NCBI GenBank assembly: GCA_024404065.1
Contig: JAKSQR010000064.1
Location: 1 to 8,125 of the forward strand
DNA length: 8,125 nt
Source of the DNA: Clostridia bacterium
Lineage (GTDB): Bacteria; Bacillota; Clostridia; Oscillospirales; Acutalibacteraceae
Reading direction: 5' to 3'
Position numbers and translations under genes: made by a program. The notes beneath the pieces were generated by a model that worked only from the letters and a program-made list of their open reading frames with translations, made no database searches and was not told the DNA's origin. Shown here piece after piece: positions 1 to 5,918 of the stretch (positions are counted from its first letter, which is position 1; every line of letters starts with the position of its first letter).

Positions 1-1079
1 GCCATTGCGTTTGTGCCGTCGCTCTTGTAGCTGTAGTTTGCGAATGAGTGGTCATTTGAAAGGCTTGTACCGCTGGAGTAAACTGTGTTGCCGTTTGAGC
101 AGATTGCCTGTGCTCTGTCGCTTTCAGAACCGCCGAAACCGGTCATAACGCCTAACTTACCGCCGTTTGAGATAACACCTACAAATGAGTCATAGTCGCC
201 GTTGTTACCAAATGCGAAGTCTCTGTTTGTAGAGGTGGAGTAGCCTGTTATAGCATAGCCGCCGTTAACTGCGGTAATACCTGTTACCATATCGTTTTCA
301 AAGCCGATAAGTGGAGTTCTCCATGCAACGTCGCCTGTGGAGTTAATCTTAACAACCATACCGTCTGATGTACCTGCAGGGCCACCATTGTAGATGCCCT
401 TGAAGGAGCCTTCATTAGAGGTCTTGCCTGCTGTGTAGGAGCCTGCAATTACGCAGCCGTTATCGTTAGCTGCTGTAATGTTGCTGAGTGTTACATTACC
501 CAAATCATAGAAGCTCTTAACCCACTCACGGGTGCCATCTGCCTTATATTTGCATACAACTGTGTATTTCTTGTTTGCTGAGGGATGGTCAAGCTTAGCA
601 AAGTCGCCGTCCTTTGTGATAACCTCTGCTACGGTGTAAACTGTACCGCTTGAGGTTACGCATACATCCTTGATTGCACAGTTCTTTTCGCCGCCCATTG
701 CTTTCTTCCAGATGATGTTACCGTTTGAGTCGCACTTTGCAACAAAGCCGTTATTCTCATACTGGGTTGCGCCCTTGAAATCGGCATCCTTACTTTCGGT
801 TTCGCCAGCTATTACAAAGCCACCGTCGGGTGTAGCTGCTACTGCGTAAATCATATCAGCACCGCTGCCGCCTACAAGCTTTGTCCAGAGCTTTTTACCG
901 CTTGCGTTATACTTAATGATTACACCCTCTACTGTGCCCTTGCACTTGTAGCCGGAGTCAGTATTAAGCTCTTCTGCAAGAGTTTCACCAACAACAACTA
1001 CTGAACCGTCAGAAAGAGTAACAACATCATTAAACTTAACTATATCATCAGCACTGAGGGTATCTTCCCACACCTTTTT
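1..1079 (-). repeat. Trp-anchored propeller-like blade repeats within the lipoprotein
   Basis: Residues about 296-654 consist of at least six imperfect copies of a unit of roughly 60 residues. Each runs: variable polar segment, a hydrophobic strand with a DGG- or NGG-type turn, a strand ending in Gly-Glu/Ser/Tyr-Thr, a DF.KG-like loop, a strand ending V.K, then a turn and Trp. Anchoring Trp residues are W299, W360, W419, W481 and W548; the sixth copy lacks the Trp but keeps a Gly-Gly (611-612). The repeat is at protein level only; I see no long identical DNA copies, so it is an old duplication. Confidence 0.75.
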
Positions 1080-1964
1080 GCCTGATGTATCGTTCTTTAC
1101 TATAAGGCCGTTTGTAATGCCGTTTTTCTTGGAGGAGTTACCTACTGAGATAACACCGTCTGATGTAGCTGTGTTACCTGAGAATAAGCAATGTGCGCCT
1201 GTGCCGTAGGTGTTACCGCCATCAGCCTTAACTGCACCAATCTTGTATGCAACAGTCTGGAAGGTTTCGCCTGTATACTTAACGGTGGTAGTCACATTGT
1301 TACGCTTTGTTGTGCCGTAGGTTGTAATCTTATCTGTGCTGGAAGGAATTTCAACAGCAGCTGTGGTAGTAGCCTTTGCAGTTGTACCATTCTGGTTAAT
1401 TGCAGTAGTGGGAGCTGCTGTGGTGGTTACCTTGGTAGTGTAAACTATTGTTACATTACCTTTCTTATCAGTAACTGCCTCTGCACCCTTATCTGCTGCT
1501 GCAGATGAAATCTCTTTATACTGCTCATCATTAACTGTGCCGGATTCCTTAACATCAGCCTTTGAGTAGATTTCGCTTACATCCTCTTTACCTGCTTCAG
1601 TTACCTGAACGCTGGGGTCTTTTTTGATAACGGTATCGTTATTGCCGTCTGTTTCAACGGTGTAGCCCTTCTTTTCGGCTACCTCCTTAACCTTTTCAAT
1701 CTGCTCATCAGTAAGCTTATTAAGGTCACCATCAAAGTTTTTAGCTTCATCGCCTAAAGCCTCTGAAACAATGCCTACAAGCTCAACATCTGAAATATCT
1801 ACTGGCTCATAAGTGCCGTCTGCACCCTGCTGCCACTGTGGATTTGGCTCAAGTGTGGAAGTATCGTCATCGCCGCCTTTTTTGAATGAACAGGCTGTCA
1901 TAACTGACATAACCATAAGGAAGCACACAGTGATGGATACTATCGCTGTAAATTTATTCTTCAT
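1..1964 (-). CDS. Large secreted lipoprotein with Thr-rich linker and beta-propeller-like repeats (3' end outside window)
   Basis: An open frame starts at ATG 1964-1962 and stays open to the window edge, giving 654 complete codons; the C-terminus is missing. The start has a strong Shine-Dalgarno AAAGGGGA (1972-1979) 7 bases upstream. Residues 1-25 form a lipoprotein signal: Lys-rich start, hydrophobic core, then Met-Thr-Ala-Cys with C25 as the lipidation site. Residues 26-60 are polar; 60-175 are probably helical and contain two related modules (85-115 and 145-175). Residues 176-227 are a Thr/Ala-rich linker, as in many ruminococcal surface proteins. From about residue 296, units of 59-67 residues repeat, with Trp at 299, 360, 419, 481 and 548 following a Gly-containing turn, and blade motifs such as DGGFVIAGET (380-389). 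This resembles the beta-propeller repeats of many surface proteins in Clostridia and Bacteroidota. It probably acts outside the membrane, perhaps in binding or adhesion; ligand and function are unknown. No enzyme motif was seen. Confidence 0.9.
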   Translation of the reverse strand, partial: MKNKFTAIVSITVCFLMVMSVMTACSFKKGGDDDTSTLEPNPQWQQGADGTYEPVDISDVELVGIVSEALGDEAKNFDGDLNKLTDEQIEKVKEVAEKKGYTVETDGNNDTVIKKDPSVQVTEAGKEDVSEIYSKADVKESGTVNDEQYKEISSAAADKGAEAVTDKKGNVTIVYTTKVTTTAAPTTAINQNGTTAKATTTAAVEIPSSTDKITTYGTTKRNNVTTTVKYTGETFQTVAYKIGAVKADGGNTYGTGAHCLFSGNTATSDGVISVGNSSKKNGITNGLIVKNDTSGKKVWEDTLSADDIVKFNDVVTLSDGSVVVVGETLAEELNTDSGYKCKGTVEGVIIKYNASGKKLWTKLVGGSGADMIYAVAATPDGGFVIAGETESKDADFKGATQYENNGFVAKCDSNGNIIWKKAMGGEKNCAIKDVCVTSSGTVYTVAEVITKDGDFAKLDHPSANKKYTVVCKYKADGTREWVKSFYDLGNVTLSNITAANDNGCVIAGSYTAGKTSNEGSFKGIYNGGPAGTSDGMVVKINSTGDVAWRTPLIGFENDMVTGITAVNGGYAITGYSTSTNRDFAFGNNGDYDSFVGVISNGGKLGVMTGFGGSESDRAQAICSNGNTVYSSGTSLSNDHSFANYSYKSDGTNAM
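1284..1439 (-). other. Thr-rich low-complexity linker of the lipoprotein
   Basis: Residues 176-227 are dominated by Thr with Ala, Lys and Asn, including clusters such as KVTTTAAPTT and KATTTAA. It sits exactly between the helical N-terminal part and the propeller-like repeats, so it is probably an extended, perhaps glycosylated, spacer that lifts the repeat domain away from the membrane. Glycosylation is inference from composition only. On the plus strand this composition produces an apparent open frame that I regard as a shadow. Confidence 0.8.
1440..1712 (-). repeat. Degenerate internal duplication in the lipoprotein N-terminal region
   Basis: Residues 85-115 (bases 1620-1712) and 145-175 (bases 1440-1532) align as two related modules. 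Both begin with Asp-Glu-Gln, continue with an Ala-containing amphipathic helix, reach a Lys-Gly (K99-G100 and K159-G160), then a Thr-Asp turn (T105-D106 and T165-D166), an Asn, and a short beta strand containing Thr and Val-Ile or Val-Thr-Ile. The pattern suggests a helix-strand unit present twice, separated by about 29 residues. Similarity is modest and was judged by eye. Confidence 0.5.
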
Positions 1965-1971
1965 CGGAAAA

Positions 1972-1979
1972 TCCCCTTT
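1972..1979 (-). promoter_or_regulatory. Ribosome binding site of the lipoprotein gene
   Basis: The minus strand reads AAAGGGGA, a strong match to the anti-Shine-Dalgarno sequence, 7 bases before the ATG at 1964. It fixes the start of a gene that has no stop codon in the window and would otherwise be defined only by its open frame. Confidence 0.85.
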
Positions 1980-1986
1980 CCATATT

Positions 1987-1992
1987 AGTATA
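1987..1992 (-). promoter_or_regulatory. Candidate -10 box for the lipoprotein gene
   Basis: The minus strand reads TATACT (5 of 6 to TATAAT), about 23 bases upstream of the start codon. No convincing -35 hexamer lies 16-18 bases upstream; the best is TTATTA at 16. The predicted transcription start would fall at or just before the ribosome binding site, giving a very short leader. A second weak -10, TATGAT at 2005-2010, is an alternative. Low confidence. Confidence 0.3.
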
Positions 1993-2053
1993 CACAATAA
2001 CTTTATCATAATAACCACATTAAATCAATGCTTTTATTTTAATTAAAAAATAA

Positions 2054-2083
2054 TTTACATTCAATTACTATATGTTGTATAAT
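2054..2083 (+). promoter_or_regulatory. Sigma-A-type promoter for nth
   Basis: TTTACA (2054-2059, 5 of 6 to TTGACA) is separated by 18 bases from a perfect TATAAT (2078-2083). Transcription would start near 2090, leaving a leader of about 22 bases that contains the TGAGGT ribosome binding site (2101-2106). It lies in the divergent gap shared with the lipoprotein gene. Confidence 0.75.
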
Positions 2084-2111
2084 AGCCTAAAATACTTACC
2101 TGAGGTACACT

Positions 2112-2759
2112 ATGACAAAAAAGCAAAAGGCTCTTGAAGCCGTAGAAGCACTGAAAAAAAGATACCCCGATGCAATCTGCTCCCTTAATTATGAGGACCC
2201 TTTGCAGCTTATAATTGCTACACGACTTTCTGCACAGTGCACAGATGCAAGGGTTAATCTTGTTACTCCTGCTCTGTTTGAAAAATATAAAACAATTGAT
2301 GATTTTGCCGCTGCCGATGTGAAGGATGTAGAGGAGCTTGTACACTCCTGCGGATTTTTCAGGGCAAAGGCAAGGGATATAGTGGGCATGTGCCAGAAGA
2401 TGATAGCAGATTTTGACAGCAAAGTGCCCGATAATTTAGATGACCTTACCTCTCTGCCCGGAGTAGGCAGAAAAACCGCAAATCTCATTATGGGAGATGT
2501 GTATAAACAGCCTGCTGTTGTGGCAGATACACACCTTATCAGAATTTCAAATTTACTTGGTCTTGTAAGCACAAAAGACCCCTACAAAGTGGAGCTTGAA
2601 TTAAAGAAAATTTTACCCCCTGAGGAGAGTAATGATTTTTGTCACAGATGTGTTTTACACGGCAGAGATACCTGCATTTCAGGCAGGCCAAAATGTGCTG
2701 ATTGCTGCATGAATTCCATTTGTTCACATGGTGTGAAAACTCTGAAAAATAGTGAATAA
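2112..2759 (+). CDS. nth: Endonuclease III (DNA glycosylase / AP lyase)
   Basis: This 215-residue protein has the length and layout of bacterial endonuclease III, the cytoplasmic base-excision-repair enzyme that removes oxidised pyrimidines (such as thymine glycol) and cuts the resulting abasic site by beta-elimination. Residues 39-45 match the LSAQxTD motif. The helix-hairpin-helix is at 115-129 (LPGVGRKTA) with catalytic Lys121. The catalytic Asp139 lies in VVADTH (136-141), part of the HhH-GPD fold. The [4Fe-4S] cluster ligands are intact: C188, C195, C198 and C204, with the standard C-x6-C-x2-C-x5-C spacing; an extra Cys199 is next to the third ligand. The start is set by TGAGGT 5 bases upstream of ATG 2112 and a good promoter before it. 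Ten Arg codons include only one CGN. The next gene, another glycosylase, follows after 96 bases with no clear promoter or terminator between, so they are probably co-transcribed. Confidence 0.96.
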   Translation: MTKKQKALEAVEALKKRYPDAICSLNYEDPLQLIIATRLSAQCTDARVNLVTPALFEKYKTIDDFAAADVKDVEELVHSCGFFRAKARDIVGMCQKMIADFDSKVPDNLDDLTSLPGVGRKTANLIMGDVYKQPAVVADTHLIRISNLLGLVSTKDPYKVELELKKILPPEESNDFCHRCVLHGRDTCISGRPKCADCCMNSICSHGVKTLKNSE

Positions 2760-2780
2760 CTCCGTGAATAAAGTGAATAA
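2752..2780 (+). repeat. Three copies of GTGAATAA over the nth stop codon
   Basis: GTGAATAA occurs at 2752-2759, 2764-2771 and 2773-2780, spaced 12 and 9 bases. Both spacings are multiples of three, so each copy places a TAA in the nth frame and the gene end is followed by two more in-frame stops. This looks like local duplication by slippage at the gene end. Confidence 0.7.
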
Positions 2781-2794
2781 AAATCGCAAAAACC

Positions 2795-2813
2795 CTTGAT
2801 TTTACTTGATTTT
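2795..2813 (+). repeat. Tandem CTTGATTTT repeat
   Basis: CTTGATTTT is present at 2795-2803 and again at 2805-2813 with one base between, a 10-base period, in the gap between the two glycosylase genes. No known function; it may be slippage in AT-rich spacer DNA. Confidence 0.6.
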
Positions 2814-2817
2814 CAGC

Positions 2818-2839
2818 GTGAAAAACCCACTTTTTTCAC
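2818..2839 (+). other. Weak hairpin upstream of the ogg gene
   Basis: GTGAAAAA (2818-2825) pairs with TTTTTCAC (2832-2839) around a 6-base loop. The 8-bp stem is mostly A-T and is followed only by ATTTT, so it is a poor Rho-independent terminator. It ends 5 bases before the GAGG ribosome binding site (2845-2848) of the next gene, so it could be an attenuating or processing hairpin, or chance in AT-rich DNA. Confidence 0.35.
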
Positions 2840-2855
2840 ATTTTGAGGCTAAACT

Positions 2856-3674
2856 ATGAACAAAAATAAATTCTACGTATTGCACAAAAATTGCTTTGAT
2901 ATTTGTATTTCTCTTGACTGCGGTCAGTCATTTCGTTGGAAAAAGACGGGAGAAAATTCCATGCACGGAGTTGCCTTTGGAAGGGCACTTGATGTGGTGG
3001 ATGAAGGGGATAAAATTATCCTTTACGGAGCAGATGAAAAGGACTATGAAAACATCTGGAAAAGCTACTTTGATATTGACCGTGATTATACTGAAATCTG
3101 CAAAAAATTTCTTACAGATGAAAGCCTTAAAAAGGCGGTTGAAACCTACCCCGGAATACGGATTTTAAGGCAGGATAGCTGGGAGGCTCTCTGCTCCTTT
3201 ATCATTTCGCAAAATAACAATATCCCTCGCATTAAGGGTATAGTTGAAAGGCTCTGCGAAACCCTTGGTGACGACCTTGGTAATGGCGATTACTCATTCC
3301 CTTCACCTGAAAAGGTGCTGGAGGCAGGGGCTGATGGGCTTGCAAACCTGAGGGCAGGCTTCAGAGTAAAATATATATTGGATGCCGCTCAGAAGGTAGC
3401 TGACGGCTCAGTGGATTTTGAAAAAATAAACAATACCGACAACCTTGAGGAAGCTGCAGAGGAGCTGAAAAAGATAAAGGGCGTTGGGGATAAGGTTGCT
3501 GCCTGCACCCTGCTATATGGCTTTGGCAAGGTGGATGCATTACCAATAGATGTATGGGTTAAGCGAATCCTTTCAGAGCTTTACCCTGATGGCTTACCTG
3601 AATGCACAAATGGTGTAAAGGGTATAGCACAGCAGTATCTTTTCCATTGGCGCAGAAATATTGATGAACAATAA
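2856..3674 (+). CDS. ogg: 8-oxoguanine DNA glycosylase, OGG1 type
   Basis: This 272-residue protein matches the OGG1/AlkA branch of the HhH-GPD superfamily and should remove 8-oxoguanine (or a related damaged purine) from DNA in the cytoplasm. The N-terminal OGG-type beta domain is seen at 21-28 (DCGQSFRW). Residues 117-126 (ISQNNNIPRI) are the characteristic OGG1 helix signature. The helix-hairpin-helix at 206-215 (KIKGVGDKVA) carries the catalytic Lys213, and Asp232 in PIDVWV lies 19 residues later, the same Lys-Asp spacing as in human OGG1. The start at 2856 follows GAGG (2845-2848) by 7 bases. It lies downstream of nth in the same direction and is closed by a strong terminator. Annotation pipelines may call such proteins DNA-3-methyladenine glycosylase 2; the QNNN signature favours OGG1-like activity, but substrate is inferred. 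Confidence 0.92.
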   Translation: MNKNKFYVLHKNCFDICISLDCGQSFRWKKTGENSMHGVAFGRALDVVDEGDKIILYGADEKDYENIWKSYFDIDRDYTEICKKFLTDESLKKAVETYPGIRILRQDSWEALCSFIISQNNNIPRIKGIVERLCETLGDDLGNGDYSFPSPEKVLEAGADGLANLRAGFRVKYILDAAQKVADGSVDFEKINNTDNLEEAAEELKKIKGVGDKVAACTLLYGFGKVDALPIDVWVKRILSELYPDGLPECTNGVKGIAQQYLFHWRRNIDEQ

Positions 3675-3685
3675 AGGCGATTTTG

Positions 3686-3716
3686 TCTCTCCGTTAAAAA
3701 AGCGGAGAGATTTTTT
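3686..3716 (+). terminator. Rho-independent terminator after ogg
   Basis: TCTCTCCG (3686-3693) pairs perfectly with CGGAGAGA (3703-3710) around an A-rich 9-base loop, followed at once by six T (3711-3716). It begins 12 bases after the ogg stop codon and separates the repair genes from the next operon. Confidence 0.93.
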
Positions 3717-3731
3717 GTATATAATTGTGAA

Positions 3732-3761
3732 TTGTTATGCCTATATAATAAATGATATAAT
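3732..3761 (+). promoter_or_regulatory. Extended -10 promoter for the PAP2-GH30-transporter operon
   Basis: TTGTTA (3732-3737, 4 of 6) is followed after 18 bases by a perfect TATAAT (3756-3761), preceded by TGA so that the element reads TGATATAAT, an extended -10. Transcription would start near 3768. A second TATAAT at 3744-3749 overlaps the spacer but has no -35 at proper distance. No operator or inverted repeat stands out next to it. Confidence 0.7.
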
Positions 3762-3781
3762 AAACTGAATTTTTATGTTAT

Positions 3782-3785
3782 GGAG
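3782..3785 (+). promoter_or_regulatory. Ribosome binding site that decides the PAP2 start
   Basis: GGAG at 3782-3785 lies 6 bases before ATG 3792. The earlier in-frame ATG at 3780 has only AT-rich sequence before it and no Shine-Dalgarno, and would leave a leader of about 12 bases from the predicted transcription start. The other genes here all have clear ribosome binding sites, so 3792 is the better start. Confidence 0.65.
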
Positions 3786-3791
3786 CAGTCT

Positions 3792-4562
3792 ATGGAGAAA
3801 ATACTTGAATTTGACCTGCTTATTTTTACCTTTATGGATAAGCTTATTGCGGTATGCCCCTGGCTGAATGCAATAGTGCCTGTTATCACCCGTGGTGGTG
3901 AGTGGGTATTCTGGCTTATAGTTGGTCTTGTGCTTTTAATTCCACAAAAAACACGCAAAATTGGTATAGGAATGCTTTGCGCTACATTTATCAGGTTGCC
4001 TCTTAATGAAGCACTGAAGGATGTAATCTGCAGACCCCGTCCCTTTGCCCTTTTTAATCCTGAAATTGCAAGGCAATGTATAGAGGGCTATGTTGATACA
4101 AAGGGTGAATTTGTAAAGGGCTGGATGAAACCTGAGTATTTACAGCAGGTTAAGGATAATATGGCAGGCTTTTCACCTGAGTTTATTCAGAAATGGCTTG
4201 CTGCCTATAAATATCCTTATGAGCTTGGCTACCATTTCTCTCATGGATATTCCTTCCCCTCAGGTCACACCTCCGCCGCCTTCAGTGGCGCACTTGGCAT
4301 GCTGTTTATGTGCAAGGGCAAAAGGCAGAAGCTTATGGGCTGGTGCTTTACAATTTTTGCCTGCCTTGTAGGTTTAAGCAGAATTTACCTGCACGTGCAT
4401 TATGCAACCGATGTATTCGGTGGTATCGTTGTAGGTCTTGCCTGCGGATTAGCCGGCTTTGCAATCGGCACACTTATCTATAATAAAATTGTTATTCCCC
4501 TTGAAGAAAAAATAAAAGCAAGGCTCACAAAATTTGAAGCAGATATGGAGAAAAAATCATGA
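3792..4562 (+). CDS. PAP2-family membrane phosphatase
   Basis: A membrane phosphatase of the PAP2 / acid phosphatase superfamily, 256 residues from ATG 3792 (260 if ATG 3780 is used). All three catalytic motifs are complete: KX6RP with K76, R83 and P84; PSGH at 156-159; and SRX5HX3D with S196, R197, H203 and D207. His203 should be the nucleophile and His159 the proton donor. Hydrophobic segments lie near 18-32, 38-51, 57-70, 162-175, 183-196 and 207-232, suggesting about six membrane helices with the active site on the outer face; the C-terminus is charged. The motif 1-2 interval (about 70 residues) contains a long soluble insertion. Family members dephosphorylate lipid phosphates such as phosphatidic acid, phosphatidylglycerol phosphate or undecaprenyl diphosphate; which one applies here cannot be read from sequence. 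It is first in an operon and its stop overlaps the start of the GH30 gene. Confidence 0.92.
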   Translation: MEKILEFDLLIFTFMDKLIAVCPWLNAIVPVITRGGEWVFWLIVGLVLLIPQKTRKIGIGMLCATFIRLPLNEALKDVICRPRPFALFNPEIARQCIEGYVDTKGEFVKGWMKPEYLQQVKDNMAGFSPEFIQKWLAAYKYPYELGYHFSHGYSFPSGHTSAAFSGALGMLFMCKGKRQKLMGWCFTIFACLVGLSRIYLHVHYATDVFGGIVVGLACGLAGFAIGTLIYNKIVIPLEEKIKARLTKFEADMEKKS

Positions 4563-5917
4563 AGCTGAGTATAGATTCAAATAAAACCTATCAGCAGTTT
4601 AAAGGCATAGGCGCCTCAGGCGCATGGTGGGCACAGGTAGTAGGCAAATGGACTGCCACAGAGCCCGATGGCACTCTCACAAAGGATAAAATTGCCTCCC
4701 TGCTTTACAGCAAAGAGGACGGCATTGGCATGCACATTTACCGCTACAATCTTGGTGGCGGCTCCGCTCAGAGTGGTAATGGTAACTACTGGAATGAGGA
4801 CCGCCGTGCAGAGAGCTTTGACGCAGGTGAAGGCAAGTACGATTTCACCGCTGATGAGGGTGCAGTTTATATGATGCGTAAAAGCGTTGAAATGGGCGCT
4901 GACGAAGTAATATTCTTTGTGAATTCTCCCATTGAACGCCTTACCAAAAATCATTGGTCTCACGTAGATAAAAAAGAAACTGGCAGATGTAACCTGCCCA
5001 AAAAGAATGTAGCTCCCTTCTGCAACTATGTGCTTGATGTTACTGAACATTTTAAGAATGAAGGCTTGCCCATTAAATATATTTCACCCATCAATGAGCC
5101 CGTCTGGGTGTGGAATGGTGGTCAGGAAGGTTGCCACTATATGCCCCGATTTGCAGGTAAAATTATGCGCCATTTTGCCATTGAGCTTAAAAAGCGTGAA
5201 GGTCTCAAAGGCGTTAAATTAAGCGGACTTGAAAATGGTGATATCCGCTGGCTTAATAAGTGCTACACCCGTAACCTTATGAAATATAAGGAAACCCGTG
5301 AAATGATTGACGCAGTTGATATTCACTCATATTTTCTTCACCCCATAAAGCCTTTCCTGAGCGACAGGCTTGCATATATGAGGCGCTTCAGAAAGTTTGT
5401 GGAGCGTAAATACCCTGATAAAGGCATTGTAATGAGTGAATGGTGCCACATGCAGGGCGGCAGAGATAAAACCATGGCATCCGGTATGGTTACAGCCAAC
5501 ACAATGGTGGATGATATGACCATTATGAATGCTATGAGCTGGCAGCATTGGATTGCCTGCTCACCTGTAGATTACTGCGATGGTCTTATCTATGTGGATT
5601 ATGAAAAGCAGACCTACGATATGACAAAGAGATATTACGTTACAGGTAACTTCTCAAAGTATATTCCACTTGGTGCAGTAAGAGTTGAGGCATCCACAGA
5701 CGATGCTGATATAAAGGCAATTTCCTTTACAAAGGGCGATAAAATAATCACTGTGCTTGTAAATAACAGCGACAGTCCTAAGGATTATATCCCCGAAACT
5801 GATATTAAAATTGCGGTTACTGATAAAAACAACGACCTTGCTGAGCGTGAGTGCAAAGCAGGCTCTGCAGTAACCATCACACCCCAGTCTGTAACAACTA
5901 TTATCTACGAGGTGTAA
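4559..5917 (+). CDS. GH30-family glycoside hydrolase, apparently cytosolic
   Basis: A 452-residue retaining glycoside hydrolase resembling family GH30 (clan GH-A, TIM barrel with a beta-sandwich). The N-terminal motif FKGIGASGAWWA (14-25) is typical. SPINEP (176-181) holds the probable acid/base Glu180, and MSEW (292-295) the probable nucleophile Glu294. Residues after about 360, starting with YYVTGNFSKYIPLG, form the C-terminal beta-sandwich. The stretch after the acid/base, with QEGCHY (189-194), recalls endo-beta-1,6-galactanase-like GH30 members; other GH30 activities include glucosylceramidase, beta-glucosidase/xylosidase and glucuronoxylanase, so substrate is uncertain. There is no signal peptide or membrane segment, so it should act inside the cell, unlike most GH30 enzymes. 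GGAG (4547-4550) lies 8 bases before the ATG; the start overlaps the PAP2 stop as ATGA, implying translational coupling. Arg codons are 14 CGN to 7 AGR, more CGN than in nth (1 of 10). Confidence 0.92.
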   Translation: MKLSIDSNKTYQQFKGIGASGAWWAQVVGKWTATEPDGTLTKDKIASLLYSKEDGIGMHIYRYNLGGGSAQSGNGNYWNEDRRAESFDAGEGKYDFTADEGAVYMMRKSVEMGADEVIFFVNSPIERLTKNHWSHVDKKETGRCNLPKKNVAPFCNYVLDVTEHFKNEGLPIKYISPINEPVWVWNGGQEGCHYMPRFAGKIMRHFAIELKKREGLKGVKLSGLENGDIRWLNKCYTRNLMKYKETREMIDAVDIHSYFLHPIKPFLSDRLAYMRRFRKFVERKYPDKGIVMSEWCHMQGGRDKTMASGMVTANTMVDDMTIMNAMSWQHWIACSPVDYCDGLIYVDYEKQTYDMTKRYYVTGNFSKYIPLGAVRVEASTDDADIKAISFTKGDKIITVLVNNSDSPKDYIPETDIKIAVTDKNNDLAERECKAGSAVTITPQSVTTIIYEV

Positions 5918-5918
5918 T

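Larger units (their letters stand above)
1965..2111. other. Divergent AT-rich intergenic region
   Basis: This 147-bp gap lies between the minus-strand lipoprotein and plus-strand nth. It holds a good promoter toward nth and a weak -10 toward the lipoprotein. The centre (about 2035-2056) is almost pure A/T. I see no clear operator palindrome or riboswitch. Confidence 0.7.

Noticed and set aside
1191..1508. Plus-strand 105-codon frame, rich in Cys, Gly and Ser
   Set aside because: It is antisense to the Thr-rich linker and adjoining parts of the lipoprotein gene. Complementing Thr, Ala and Lys codons yields this composition, so it is a shadow.
2189..2572. Minus-strand 127-codon frame inside nth
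   Set aside because: Antisense to the nth catalytic core, whose conserved motifs explain the sequence.
2723..2737. TTCACA/TGTGAA inverted repeat near the end of nth
   Set aside because: It resembles a short operator or CRP-like half-site pair, but it lies inside coding sequence with a 3-base centre and is too short to separate from chance.
3744..3749. A second TATAAT upstream of the PAP2 gene
   Set aside because: No -35-like hexamer lies at 16-18 bases, and the TATAAT at 3756-3761 has both an extended TG element and a suitably spaced TTGTTA.
4616..5050. Minus-strand 144-codon frame
   Set aside because: It is antisense to the most conserved N-terminal part of the GH30 enzyme, with no ribosome binding site or family motif.
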